A stretch of 42,054 bases of DNA from Chara braunii (Eukaryota; Streptophyta; Charophyceae; Charales; Characeae), in NCBI GenBank assembly GCA_003427395.1, contig BFEA01000127.1, forward strand, positions 2,945,603 through 2,987,656. The letters are read 5' to 3'. The position numbers were made by a program, and so were the translations under genes. Below the pieces are notes generated by a model. The model ran no database searches and had not been told where the DNA came from. It saw only the letters and a list, made by a program, of their open reading frames with translations. This document shows positions 1 through 10,648 of the stretch, one piece after another; position 1 is the stretch's first letter; the number at the start of each line of letters is the position of its first letter.

Positions 1-80
<80 letters not shown>
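1..80. repeat. compound (TC)n-(AC)n microsatellite
   Basis: Seventeen TC units (1-34) run directly into about 23 AC units (35-80). This is simple-sequence DNA at the window edge and its full length is unknown because the window starts inside it. Confidence 0.97.
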
Positions 81-84
<4 letters not shown>

Positions 85-1614
85 AAATCATCACATTTAA
101 CACACACGCACAACGCCCGTCTAAAAGGTGGTCGCGCTATGTAGCTTACCGTTCTTCAAATGCATTAAGAGTGTGACCACCTCTTCGATAACTCTCTCTC
201 TCTCTATCTTTCTCTCTCGTGCGAGGTTAAAGGTCCCCCTCCTTCGAAAAGGTGGTCATGCTCATTTTGACAAATGCAGATTAAGTACCTCGAGAGCGCG
301 AGTGTCTCTTTCTCTCTGAAAAATCTATTTAGTTTTGCAAACCTTATGAGCGACTTGGGCAACACTCATCGTTTCACACAGACTCGACACAGAAAGTTTT
401 GATGGAAATACTTTGTCAAGCACAGAGGCGAGCTACGCAAACTTATAAGGAATTGAGGAATAAAAACTCAATGACGACTTCCACTAAGTTTCTCGCAGAA
501 TACCATCCATGTTTTCACGCTCACGGTGATGCAATTGCCAACAACCTGTCGAACATGTGATATCAATGATTAGCATAACACGGTTAAACAAATTAAAAGC
601 GAGACCACCTCTTCGACAAGTTAGTAGTATTCCATATTTTTTTCGTACACACATGCTGAGACACGTAATTGGATGACGTGCACTATTTTGCAGCTTATAC
701 GAGTATATTGTCATATCATATTCATAAACAAGATCATGAAATGTATTGGTTGATTCATGCATATTATCAACGTTTCAGCAACATTGAACTTTGTTCTTCC
801 AATATTATCGATATGTAAAAAACGATGTTCGCACACTCACAGCAACGTTGAATAAACGATAATGCAAGTTGGAAACAAATATTTTTGTGGCAAAGTTTAT
901 ATAAACATTGTTGTTGAACATTAACGTTGCCAATACCCTAAAATGAACACAATATTTTTCCTGTTGTATTGTGCGCTTACAATGAGTTCTTGTTTCCTTC
1001 ATCGCTAAGAGGTGATCGAAGACTGGTGGCCGGTTGTGGAATGGTGGACGACGTGTCTGTGTTTGTAAGATATTAGAATAATGATGCCAATTTAAAACTT
1101 CGTGTTGCATAAATTCTGCTTCCATTCCAGGAATGCTACGATGACAGACTGATAGTGGAGCAAACAAACGAGGGGCAGAGTTGGTCATTCATTAAATGTG
1201 AGTTGATAATCTTAACGGACCCTGTGAACGTTATCTGCCAAGCTACACAGAAAAACCAGCGGAAGGAAATTACCAGATACTCAATTTCCAAAGTATCCAG
1301 GACTTCCTATCTTATTCAAGTCGACAATAAAAGTTTGTTGTGGTCGGGTCCTTCTTGCACAGGGTCAAGACCTATACGTCCATCCCTGGGTTGGAATTCC
1401 ACTTCCTTCTGGCCTTGAAGAATAAGCTGTGGCGACAAGGTTACCCCCACGACTATTTTGACCACGCACTTATTAACTAATCTCGGAAGATGGGTCATTG
1501 TTGGAAGGAGTGGGTGCCTATCTTAACCGGGTGGGACCGCTTTCTGATCAAATGGAGTAGGGGTCTTCACTGAATGATGAGCGGACAGTCACATAGTATG
1601 CAACTGTGGCTAAT
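81..1614. other. no gene recognised; scattered inverted GGTGGTC motifs
   Basis: Only short open frames with no recognisable product are present. The motif AAAAGGTGGTC occurs at 123-133 and, with a longer match, at 244-257. Its inverse GACCACCTCTTCGA occurs at 175-188 and 603-616. The pairs could be the tips of a degraded MITE, but no clear target-site duplication is visible. The remainder is AT-rich unique sequence. Confidence 0.6.
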
Positions 1615-1700
1615 GATGTGGATATGTAACATGGGACCAACATTCTCTAAGTTGTGCGATGTGGATATGTAACATGTGACCAACATTCTCTAAGTTGTGA
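1615..1700. repeat. 43-bp tandem duplication
   Basis: The 43-bp unit at 1615-1657 is repeated immediately at 1658-1700 with only a couple of differences, around GGATATGTAACATGGGACCA. No coding or regulatory role is apparent. Confidence 0.92.
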
Positions 1701-3707
1701 GTTTGTAGCATGGGACCTTTATATGTAGGCCTACAGTTGGAAAGTATGAGTGTTGTGTCGATGGATTAACAATCAGGTACTCATATTTTGAGAAGGGTCC
1801 CTGCAGAAAGCCTGAGCAGGCTCGTATACAGGATTTAAACGATTGAAGCGGGTCTGTTGGGCTACTTTTGATGAACGTGGACGGTATTTAGGAGTCAAGG
1901 TTTTTTTACTATGTGTCCCGGTAGCAGTGAAAAGATACTAGAATGTTTTTGCTTCGAGGTTTCGGTCGTATACACTTTTTGTCTTAAGGTCGACGGTTCA
2001 AGTAGTATTGGTTAGATGGTGTAAGTTATTGATGGTGCATTCTGTCCGTGGATGTTGATCTACGACTCATAGTAACTCTAGGCCAATACGCAGCGTATAT
2101 ATATATTTTTTACCTGCGTATTGTCTACCTCTCCTCCCCTCTTCCCGCCTTTTCGGTCTAGGTCCATCCCTCTTCCACAACCTCCTTTTCTCGTCATTTT
2201 CGTGGATGACATACTTCGTTCGCTTTTCGAAGTCAGGTCTGTCGTTGACGCATTTACTACATACACTCGAAGAGGCTTAGCTCGAGGGAAGGTTATTAGG
2301 ATCGATTAAGTCTAGACTCGGAATCCTTCGGGATAACAAGATAGGAAAATCTGTTTATCGTTGTGCAACCAACGACAATACCATCGCTATATAACAACGC
2401 AATGGGTCATGGATTTGGCATGATCCACCGATTTGCGGTGGGTCAAGATGGAGACCTAACCCACCTGTGTTGGACTCCAGGATGGGTATTCCATTATGAT
2501 GGGTATTGATATGGTTAAGTTACCACTGGGGACTGAGGTGCCCCTGTATTTTGAGAGAGGTCTCGGTTAGGGCCCTCGTCCAAGGTCGTGAGTTAATTCG
2601 AGGAGTCGAGACTAAGGACACCCAACGAGAAACCGGCGACCTCTAGGACGAAGGGAGAGGACTATCAGCCTGCTACCTCAGACTGGATATTAGTACGCTA
2701 GAGTACGGAACAAAGTATCCCCTAATTTCGAGGCGAGGATATGGGAGACCCAAGTTAAAATCTTGGCACTGGAACACTGTGACGGAGCCAGGTTGAGAAG
2801 ATACCTCGAATGGAGTCCGACTGGTGAATCGAATTGGTTACCTTCTCATCAGCAAATGTGATTTTGTTGTGCTTATAGTTTTGATTGCCCGACGCGACTG
2901 GGGCATCGCTTAATAGGGTCCGGAAAAATTATCGGCCCCAATACCCTTACAAAGGTATTTGTGCGCATTTTTGCATATCGCAGAAGATGCGTTTCTTATG
3001 ATATTCAAGAAACTGCCCTATTTCTGCTTAACCACAACCAACTCTCGGACGATGGGAATGAAAAACATGAAGTTTGATCAGATTAGAGGGTGTGTGAGTA
3101 TGCACTTCGAGGGCATGCGTGGTTTTAAGCAAACGTCTGCTTATGTCGTGGACTACTCAGGTGAGCGACACCCACGCCCAATAGCGCGAGCCAAGAAAAG
3201 GCTAAAATTTTTTGACTAATGGTGCGCACGCGCAAAGACCAGCTCTGATGGTCGGGGCCAAGATTAGGTATCGGAACCGCGGGCAGGGGTAGACTTCATG
3301 GACTACTAGAAGGCGGCACTCAAAATTTGCGTGGTGTAAGGTGCATTGATTTCTTAGGCCGACCATGTCGGCAATAAAAACCGTCAGCGATGTTAGCAAG
3401 GATGGCACGAACTGGACGCGATATGTGCAAAAGTCGTGACTTTCCAACACTGAAGTGGTAAAAGGCACGACTTGTCAAGGGAATAGCGGATTGAGGAAGC
3501 CACACTCCTTGGTGGCAGCGCATGTGGGTTATGTATGTGGTGGGCGCGAGTAAAAGACCTGCCCTCCAAGCAGCAAGCGCGAGTGTGTGGTGACAGTGGA
3601 TTTGGATAGTGAGCCAAGTGGTGGCTTTGCCGCTTTGGTGCATTTTTGCAGACCCGGGCAGATTCCAGTTGCTCTTCATATAGAGATCTGCGCCCACTAG
3701 GTTCAGC
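1701..3707. other. no gene recognised
   Basis: About 2 kb without a supportable gene. All open frames are under about 135 codons, low in complexity or mutually overlapping, and none shows a familiar motif. A short A/T tract sits at 2097-2110. It may be decayed transposon sequence, but I see no terminal repeats or domains. Confidence 0.5.
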
Positions 3708-3965
3708 CTTGGGCCTAGCACTATTGGTTATCACATTGGGCTTTCAGCCTGCAGATTCGGGGATCGAAGCCAACAGCCAGGGATGAAGGAGTGGAGGAGC
3801 ATATTGCGAAAGAACAAAGGGGTTGAGGGTCTCAGGGGCTATCCCTCTTGGTTTTGCAGCGAAGTCCAATCATGGGCCCGATGGGAAGGACCGAAGGCGG
3901 GGCTCCGACGGTTCTTCCCCTCTCGCCCCTCCTTAATTTTTTTATTTATTTTTTTAATTATTTAC
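3708..3965 (+). mobile_element. tRNA-Glu-like SINE head (degenerate)
   Basis: A tRNA-like start is visible. A box-A-like TAGCACTATTGG lies at 3716-3727 and a box-B-like GGGATCGAAGCC at 3760-3771, 44 bp apart. Between them is an anticodon-arm-like CTTTCAG loop that would read TTC (Glu). The acceptor stem does not close, so this is a tRNA-derived element rather than a working tRNA. A non-tRNA body follows to a T/A-rich stretch at about 3936-3965. The 3' limit is a guess. Confidence 0.5.
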
Positions 3966-4021
3966 TAAGTCCCAAATTTTGGGACATGTCTGATACCGAT
4001 TCCGAAGCACGAGGTGGGGCC

Positions 4022-4168
4022 GATGGGCTTGACTAAGTTGGTACACGCATAAACTGTTAAAATACAGACTCGAGTTCGAAGTCCAATGGAGGCAAATAAG
4101 CAACATGCTATAATTCTTAATTACCCTGGGCCGGCCAGTTCCATGGGGGTATCCCAATGCAGCGCCCA
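4022..4168 (+). mobile_element. SINE family A, copy 1
   Basis: This copy shares its body with those at 21351, 21570 and 30366. It has box A TGACTAAGTTGG (4030-4041), the phrase AACTGTTAAAATACAGACT, box B around AGTTCGAAGTCC (4073-4084), and a tail resembling GGGCCGGCCAGTTCCATG. Pol III box spacing and four dispersed copies support a tRNA-derived SINE. It is diverged from the other copies, and no clear poly(A) tail or target-site duplication is seen. Confidence 0.72.
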
Positions 4169-4170
4169 CG

Positions 4171-4704
4171 GGTTAGTCCTCAAAGACATCCGTTAAAATT
4201 GGAATGAAGCAGAGATGATTACCATGGCCCCTGCGTATTCGGGGTGTTGCCAGAGCTTGATGACCCGCCCGTCTTGATACGCTGACCATAGAGTTTAGCG
4301 TGCGGCTGAGCCAGGTGTGTGTCTTTGACCCACGAGGCAGAGAAAATCTGAATGACTGAATTCCCCGCGGGTGCACTCACCACCACCTGCGACCTGCAAT
4401 CAAAGGGTTGAGTGTGGGCATGCTCGTTGGGGCCCAAAAAGAGGGGCGAACTGTGCCCTGGCACAATTGGCCAAAGGGTACAGTGGCAGAGGACACAGAC
4501 TGTACGGAGCCGCTCACATAGGACCCTTCTCTACTATGATCTTCAAAGTTCCCCTCTGAATATTTGCTACTACCACCAAGATGTGCACTGGGACCCGCTT
4601 CAAGCTCACTCCACGGGCTTCACAGGAGGCCCAGCGCCATCCCACTCTGATAGGAAGGTCGAGCATATGTCGGTGGTTGGCTGACTCGGCAGGTGAAGTT
4701 GTTA
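4171..4704. other. no gene recognised; flank of truncated element 1
   Basis: Retroelement homology stops near 4705. The bases down to 4171 show neither further polymerase sequence nor LTR sequence. Open frames here are shadows. The junction is probably a deletion or recombination breakpoint. Confidence 0.5.
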
Positions 4705-5418
4705 CGCACTCCTTTCTGCGACGAATTTGTGTATCTCGTCCGGCACATAGTCCGACACATGCAGCTGGTAGTGGCAGTCTCATATCGCCACCAGTAGTTG
4801 TTTTGTCCTGGCCGCGTGGGTCTTTTTCGTGGGTGGGGATGATATAAGGGAATGGTCAGAACACCAGGAGAAGATTGTGGAAACTATCTGAGCTTCCTCT
4901 TCCCTAATTGCCACGTGTTCCTCCGGGGTGATACCATCTTCGATATCCCGGAGGTTCACGACCTTCTCCTCGACTTTGACTCCAATATTGAACGGGGCGA
5001 GGTCGTACAACCCAGGGGGTTCCGGAATCCAGTTTTCGGCGCCTCCCTGTAGCAGTCGGATTTCTTTTCCTCTGGTGAGCAACGAGCCGAGAGGAATTCT
5101 TGAGATATCGCAGAAGGACCAACTATCCCGATATCTGGATAACAATGGGGTGGTTGCCTCGTATATGGTTCGAGTGGGTTCCCAATAATCCGTCAACCGG
5201 GTTATTTGAACCAGCGGTTCTCCCATCATCAGTGCTCTGGTTCGCTGCACGTCCCTTGTGAAAATGAAGGTTTTCATCGCTTTCTGTCGCACTGGGTAGC
5301 AGACTCTTTGTCGTGTTAGCTCGAGAATTTGAGGATCTGCATCTTCCTCACTCTCGGAGGTGGATGATGATAGACTAATTGTAAGTTCAACGTGGGATTC
5401 GTCGTGGATTCTTCCCAC
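4705..5418 (-). pseudogene. element 1 pol linker before reverse transcriptase (truncated)
   Basis: The frame open from 5418 to 4780 aligns with the element 2 stretch at 39830-39330. Shared segments include CYPVRQKAMKTF, VQRTRALMMGEPLVQ and DGITPEEHVAIREEEAQ. After a TGA at 4780 the homology continues in frame through YQLHVSDYVPDEIHK and is lost near 4705, before any RT catalytic motif. The frame differs from that of the protease ORF upstream, so a frameshift lies between about 5340 and 5400. No enzymatic domain is left in this segment. Confidence 0.8.
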
Positions 5419-6191
5419 CTTATCATACGCAGGATTTCGCCGGGTTCCTGTCGTTGTCGCTCAGGCATCGAAGTCGTCCGAAGGGTGCGGCACATCAAAA
5501 TGGTGTGCGGCCTTCCTCCAGTGTTGTGGAGGATGACTGCCTGTCGTTTGAAATCCAGTGTGGCCCGCAAGGGTGTGAGGGTTGGTAATCCGATGAGGAC
5601 ATCGTACATGGTTACGTTTAGGACCACTACGTCGCCCAAGGCATGGACCTTACCTATTCGGAAGGCGACGTTCGCCATCCTCCATGCGACTCGGATCTTA
5701 CCTTCGTCGGTGGAAACGAAGTGATCGCCCTCCGCGATAGGAATCACGTCTTTCCGCCGGCCGGCCCGCTCGACCACCCATAGGGAGATGGCGAGGACCG
5801 CGGCTCTAGAATCAAGGACCGCACTGTAGGGGTTTTCCCACACCTCCACGTCGCACTCCGCGGATCTCCACGGTAGGGCTTTGATCCGTAGGAAGTGATA
5901 GCCTTTTCGAAGTAGGCCCATCCGGACAGGTTTGGAGGTGCTTGGCTCCTCTGGCTTAGGGTCTCTAGCGAGAGCTTTTCCTTTTGCTGCTGCCAATTTG
6001 GCAAAGGTAAATCGCTTCCGGTTTGCCTTTCAGTGCTGTAGCATTCGGTCATTAGCTTGTTCGGAGATGGTCAGCAAGTGTCCGGTGGGCAAGGGGATGC
6101 GGTGATCCAAGGCACGAACCATATCTAGCACATCGATTTCTTCCGTAATGAACGCGGGTCCCCCGGATTCCATTTCCCTCGGGGAGGGCCT
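5316..6191 (-). pseudogene. element 1 retropepsin-like aspartic protease region
   Basis: This continues the gag frame after a TGA at 6192-6194 that replaces the Trp codon of element 2 (EILEWQPSP versus EVSE-stop-RPSP). A second TGA at 6030-6032 replaces Cys. The protease active-site loop reads AVLDSRAAVLAIS where element 2 has AILDSGAAVLAIS. The invariant Gly of the D-S/T-G triad is therefore Arg, and the enzyme would be dead even without the stops. The second half keeps DVLIGLPTL, typical of retroelement proteases. The last residues before the stop at 5316 are out of frame with the family. Confidence 0.85.
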
Positions 6192-7448
6192 TCATTCTGA
6201 GACTTCGTTGTTGTCAGGGGTAGGTTGGATGACCCCTATAATGCCAAGGCCTAGGTATCCCAACGATATGTATTGATCGAGCGGGATGAGCTCCGCCGCT
6301 TCTTCCGTGACCCCCGACGGGCTTGCACCGTTGTCGGTTTCTTCTACTATTCTGGCCACCCGCCCAGGTCCGTTAGCAATCGATGTTGCAGCCGTTGGCG
6401 CGGTTTTTGTTTGCGTGAGCCGGTGAGGACAGTCCCGGGCTATGTACATGGGCTGATGACACGTGTAACAAACACTTACGTTAACTGCCGCCTCGCCCAC
6501 TGCTGGAGCGGGGGTTGCGCCGTACATCAATGGTGTTGCTCTAATTGCAATGGGGCGCATCGATCTCATTAATGATTCGATCCGAGCATTGTGCTTGTGT
6601 TGTTCCTTCTTACTCACTTGCATTAGGCTAACCAGTGTTCGAGTTAGTTCTAGTATTGCATTTGATTCGCTAGGCCTTGCAGGGGCTTCCTGGGGAGGCG
6701 GAGGTGTGGCCATAACCGGTAATCCTGAAGCCGTGTCAGGTATCGATCTCTTGGCTGCAACCTGCTCTGGGTAAGTGACTGGACCGGAGACAAAACCCAT
6801 ATTTTCAAATTTGTTCTGGAGTGTGGCCAGCTCGACTTTCGCTCTGACCAGTTCTGAGGAGTCTCCATCCTTGGCGTGATCTTCACTTTCTAGAAAACTA
6901 GTGGCGAATTTTCGTTTTATTTCTTCTGCCCCGTCCATTATCTGTTGCATCGTATGATTGATAGGGAAAAATTGCTTCCGTAATTTCGCCCTCTTTGCCC
7001 GACTACGAAGCCCATCGATAAATAAATCCCTCCCAACCTTTTCGTCCCTCTCGGATTTGACAAACAACCTAGAAAACCTACTGCGATATTCTGTGACAGA
7101 TTCGAGGGGCTTCTGAACTCGGTCTTTAATCATAAATAAGGCTTGTTCAAGGTGGATATAGTCGAACATGTTCAAAGGTCTTTCAAAGGTCAGGAGATCT
7201 ATCCAGGCATAAGTGTTAAACCAGTGATGCGCATCCCCTCCCAGTCTCGCGGGGATGTTGATCCGTGCTTCGTCGTTGTCATATTGTTGTGCATGTAAGG
7301 TAGCTAACCATGCCCCAACCAGATGGTGTGCAAGGTCGAAGGGATACAAATCAGGTGGAGTCGTGGGTGCACGAGCTCGGATGGGTGGTGCGGGAACAGA
7401 GGCCCCGCCAAGCTGTACATTGACATTTTGCGCCTGATTGGCATTCAT
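6192..7448 (-). pseudogene. element 1 Gag (capsid + defective zinc knuckle)
   Basis: A 418-codon frame starts with ATG 7448 about 140 bp below the primer-binding site. Residues ~25-180 look like a retrotransposon Gag capsid domain, with GDAHHWFNTY and SVTEYRSRFSRLF. A Lys/Glu-rich helix follows (TLVSLMQVSKKEQHKHN), then a nucleocapsid knuckle. That knuckle reads CYTCHQPMYIARDC; element 2 has the canonical CYVCHQPGHMARDC, so the zinc-ligand His has become Tyr. The frame ends at a nonsense TGA. Intact family members probably make one Gag-Pol reading frame, because protease and linker lie in the same frame with no programmed shift visible. Confidence 0.85.
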
Positions 7449-7588
7449 ATTGACGGTCGGTCGTTGGACCGATCCGTTTCCAAGTACTATAGGATCGCGT
7501 CGCGACGCGTTCCGCTGTCTAGGCCGCCCTCTGTTGGCGAGATCGTACTGTGCGACTTATCTACCCACTTCTCTTATGAGCTCGCCAC

Positions 7589-7606
7589 GTGTCGGCTCCG
7601 ATACCA
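7589..7606 (-). promoter_or_regulatory. primer-binding site, initiator-Met tRNA
   Basis: On the minus strand the sequence starts TGGTATCGGAGCC. It matches, with one change, the plant retrotransposon primer site TGGTATCAGAGC that is complementary to the 3' end of initiator methionine tRNA. It lies exactly where LTR homology with element 2 ends, which fixes the inner LTR boundary and the element orientation. Confidence 0.88.
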
Positions 7607-7684
7607 ACCTAACGCCCAACGCAACTTCCTGACCGGAGTGGGATGGGGGCCCGAAAGTGCGAAAAAGGGGTTGTGCCAAGGATT

Positions 7685-8311
7685 TTAGGAAAGTGGGGGG
7701 TGGAGTCCCAGGTCGGAACTGAGATCTCTAGTGGCAAATTTTAGGGATAATGGTGCAAAATGGTGCGCATGGATCGTATCTGGCATTTCAGGCTCCGCAG
7801 AGGGGGCTATGGCCTCTGCCAGTGGCGTCGCCACGGTCGGTCCCCAGTCTAGTGGATTGATGGGACATCGTGGCGGTCGTGCTGCTGTTGGCGCCGCTCG
7901 TAACAAGCTTCGGAATCCCGAAGCTTGGCGTGTCTGGTACTGCTGGCAATCCTCAAACAGTGGGTTGGGCCAATAGCGAGCTATGGAATTCCACGGTACC
8001 ACTGTGAGCTGGTGATATGGAAGGAGGAGGTGAAAGGGAGGGAAACTAGTAGTAATAACAACGAAGCCCGGGGATATGTTGTATTGAGTATTGTCTGTAT
8101 CTGGGTAGTCTGGGCCCCTGGGGTCGCGGGTTATAGCTTAGTGGAAATCCCTCGCACACAGTCGGTCGTTCTCCGTCAGACAGGGGAATTCCGGGTTTCT
8201 CAAGTTTCCCTGTCGTCTGAGTTGTTCTCTTTCCCAGTACTCGCGATACTCTGGATCCCTCAGATTTTCACGATCGGTGATCCAAAAGGGACTTTCCTCG
8301 ACCATATCCGG
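7685..8311 (-). pseudogene. LTR-embedded ORF, copy 1
   Basis: Read on the same strand as gag, codons from 8311 down to 7940 encode a protein segment also found in the LTR of element 2. Matched pieces (copy 1 / copy 2) are PDMVEESPFWITDRE / PDMAIETPFWITDRE, NLRDPE / SLRNPE, YWEREQ / YWEREQ, SPGFVVITTSFPP / SPGFVAITTNFPP, LPYHQ / LPYHQ and PWNSIARYWP / PWDSISRFWP. Many differences are at third codon positions, suggesting past selection on protein. A TAA at 8138-8140 interrupts this copy, and a TAG lies immediately upstream of 8311. After a shared CQQ (about 7940) the two copies diverge. No known domain is recognised. Confidence 0.72.
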
Positions 8312-9200
8312 CTAATGAATTCCACTTCCCGTATCCTCTGATGGATTCGAGGTCGGCTCATGCAGATTCGCGCATACACCGCGACTTGGATTTTCGAGAT
8401 CGCGGTCGTACGTGAGCGTGCGCACGAGCGGCAGTGAATAAGGAACGGGTTTCCTGTGTCGCGATAACGATTGTATCCTACACGCAACTATCCTACTCAT
8501 GCTATGTAAGGTGAAATCCAGATGTTTCATTCATATCCATACCATTCACGTGACAAAAAGGAGAGAAAAAAAGGGGGAAAGAACAATCAACATCTCACAA
8601 CGTTCTTGGTGGTTTTATGACGATCAAGGACGAATAATAAAAACCTAAACATCTGTAGCGGGTGATTTCCATCAGATGCAGATGGAGGATAGAATTAGAC
8701 AAGCATCGCAAAACAAGATCGTGAATCCGAAAAGATCACTAATAAAGAAGAGTTCACACCCATTCATGCATACATACGAGGCAAAAGCGACAAAGAATAT
8801 TCAAGTCGATTTACAAGGAAGGGTAAAAAAAGGCCGCGATAGAAATCGGCCATAGCAGAAGCCCAAATTATACAGACGAGCAAAAGAAAGAACCTCATCC
8901 CGCCCCCACAACTGCTCTCTCTCTCTCTCTCTCTCTCTGCTCCACACTCCCAATGCGGGCAGTCCGTCGTCTCGCATCAACACAGAGTTGTAACCCCGCT
9001 TGGTTCGAGAATGCAAGCTAGGTTCGCCCGTGCGCCACAGTCCGTCGCGGCCCCGCACGTCAACCCCGCATACCCGACACCAGCTCGTTGGATCGCCCAA
9101 CTCTCGCACTCACTCACCTTCCAAACTTGCTTGTTAGCCGACCCTGGCTGAGTGCTCTAACCTCGAAATTCTTAGAGAGCAAACTAATCGCGCTTGCAAA

Positions 9201-9208
9201 ATTTATAG
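9201..9208 (-). promoter_or_regulatory. TATA box of LTR promoter, element 1
   Basis: On the minus strand CTATAAAT, followed by TTTGCAAGCGCGATTA, is matched at the same LTR position in element 2 (33153-33160). Conservation between two otherwise diverged LTRs and orientation toward gag make it the probable U3 promoter. Confidence 0.7.
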
Positions 9209-9931
9209 CATGCATGCCTGCGCGAAAGGTACAAGATTAAGCCCAGGTGGACAAGAGGAGAAGAGAGGAAGTGCCTACGTCTTGCATGGCCAAGCCGCGA
9301 CGTGGGGGTCGTCGCCACACTCCACGCTTCGATCCGGTCATGCAGGCGCTCCGACCAATTAGAACAGAGTATGTAAGGCGAGGAAGAAGGAGAAGGCGGA
9401 CAAACACGAGGAACTCAAGAAGGAAGACAAGTATAATCACGCCCGCAAAAAACGACAGTTACACAAGATTAAGGGCGCGACCCAGTCAGAGCCCAGTTCC
9501 CAGCGCAGCGCAACAAAATTCAGAGTACCTAAATTCCTAGCCTAAGTCCTAATTGCAAAAGGAAATTCCGAAAAAGCAAAAGAGAAAAACAATTTTGCGA
9601 GCCCGTGGGGGCTCGACATCAGTTGAAAATTCAGAAGCGATATTCCCGCACGATGATTGCGCCAAAATTCCCAGTGCTCACAGCAAAACAAGAAAGAACC
9701 TATGGTACAGTTATTTCTCGCGCTCGCCAAGGTGCGGCTACCCAACCGTTGGTACGAGATTTCCCCGACACCGATCTGACAACTCCCAGCAGAAAACGAA
9801 AACAAACGAGGACATCCATGCAATTTGCCCGCCCGACCCATCTTCCCACAGCTCACCCATTCGACCCGTCGTATTTCCTCCAAGCAGCTTCGTGCAGGAA
9901 GTCGCGCGATTTCAGAAAATAGTTTGTCACA

Positions 9932-10228
9932 ACACGGGTGTGAGTGTGTGTGTGAGTGGGTCGAGTGTGGTGTGTGGGAGAGTGTTGGCTTTAGCCACTA
10001 CTGTTTCTCGATGGGGGTGGGGGAAGATGAAAAGGGAGGCACAGTTACTAGCGAATGCTCGGTCCTTGTGTTAGTCGGTCCCCCACTGTCGGCCCCAACC
10101 CTGCAGCCTAAAATGCTAGGGCAAAGGGGCAAACCCCTCCACCGAGAGAGGTAACCTCCCTTCACCGAAGAGAGGTAGAAAGCTATGCTTGCAGAGGTCC
10201 CCTGTATAGCCTTAGGAGTAGTGGTAGG

Positions 10229-10270
<42 letters not shown>
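9932..10270 (+). mobile_element. SINE family B, 5'-truncated copy with poly(A)
   Basis: This ends in an uninterrupted A tract (about 10233-10270). The 3' body AGGTCCCCTGTATAGC-CTTAGGAGTAGTGGTAGGCAG matches the inverted copy at 10499-10535 and, more loosely, the 29.0-29.5 kb SINE. Its first bases (AACACGGGTGTGAGTGTG) resemble an internal part of the 29 kb copy, so the tRNA head is missing. It abuts the outer edge of the element 1 LTR. Confidence 0.6.
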
Positions 10271-10273
<3 letters not shown>

Positions 10274-10424
10274 CTGCCACCACCTCCAGAGGTGGTAGCA
10301 GAGGTGGCAAAATGCCCTTCACCGCGGCGCGCCAGGCCCCTGACATTTGATACGGTAACCCTGATTGCTGCTTTTGCTACTTTCCCTAACTCGTGCTACT
10401 GGCCCAACCATCAACTTCTAGCTA
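10271..10424. other. no gene; short spacer between SINE copies
   Basis: GC-rich unique DNA with a small hairpin (CACCTCCAGAGGTGGTAG, about 10282-10300) directly after the poly(A) tract. Nothing else is identified. Confidence 0.4.
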
Positions 10425-10648
10425 TTTTGCCATGAAAGGCCTTAGTGTGAGTAGGCTTATACACAGCTCCTTCCCATTCATCTCCACCTTTCACTACGTA
10501 CCTACCACTACTCCTAAGCCTATACAGGGGACCCCTGCACGCATAGCTACGTCTCACGGTATGCATATTGCCCTCCGCCCGAAGGGCTTTTGGGGGACCA
10601 CAAAGCCCTGCGCTGATACACAAATTTCTTTTCTTTTTTTTTTTTTTG
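10425..10648 (-). mobile_element. SINE family B, inverted partial copy
   Basis: CTACCACTACTCCTAAGCCT and the adjoining TATACAGGGGACCCCTGC at 10503-10542 are the inverse of 10196-10231. GACCCCTGC plus CATAG also recurs at about 29250. A T run at 10634-10647 (poly(A) on the minus strand) lies at the far edge and could belong to this copy or be the tail of the neighbouring LINE. Boundaries are approximate. Confidence 0.45.

Larger units (their letters stand above)
4705..9931 (-). mobile_element. Ty3/gypsy LTR retrotransposon, element 1 (5' half, defective)
   Basis: Reading down the minus strand, the order is 5' LTR (9931-7607), tRNA-iMet primer-binding site (7606-7589), short leader, gag (7448-6192), protease (about 5900-5400) and the linker before RT (to about 4705). 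The rest of pol and the 3' LTR are gone. It belongs to the same family as element 2: gag, protease and linker translations align almost line by line with 41293-39400. Coding damage includes two in-frame stops, a frameshift near 5340-5400, a broken zinc knuckle and a broken protease active site. On the far side the LTR abuts SINE-like sequence at about 9930. Confidence 0.9.
7607..9931 (-). repeat. 5' LTR of element 1 (~2.3 kb)
   Basis: This segment aligns in blocks with 31401-33888, the 3' LTR of element 2. Shared blocks include the inner end (AACGCCCAACGCAACTTCCT), the stretch 7940-8311 that carries the LTR ORF, the (CT)n tract (8915-8938), the 8950-9130 GC-rich block, the TATA region and the outer end CAGAAAATAGTTTGTCACA. 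Homology stops at 9931, where SINE-like sequence begins, so the outer tip may be lost. The exact inner end is uncertain because a clean CA terminus is not visible. Confidence 0.85.

Noticed and set aside
3708-3785. A functional tRNA-Glu gene
   Set aside because: The anticodon arm and boxes are tRNA-like, but the acceptor stem does not pair and box B is altered; better read as a SINE head.
7685-9931. Region above gag as an ordinary 5' gene of the element rather than an LTR
   Set aside because: The same sequence lies after the 3' ORFs of element 2, and the tRNA primer site is exactly at its inner edge, which together define an LTR.
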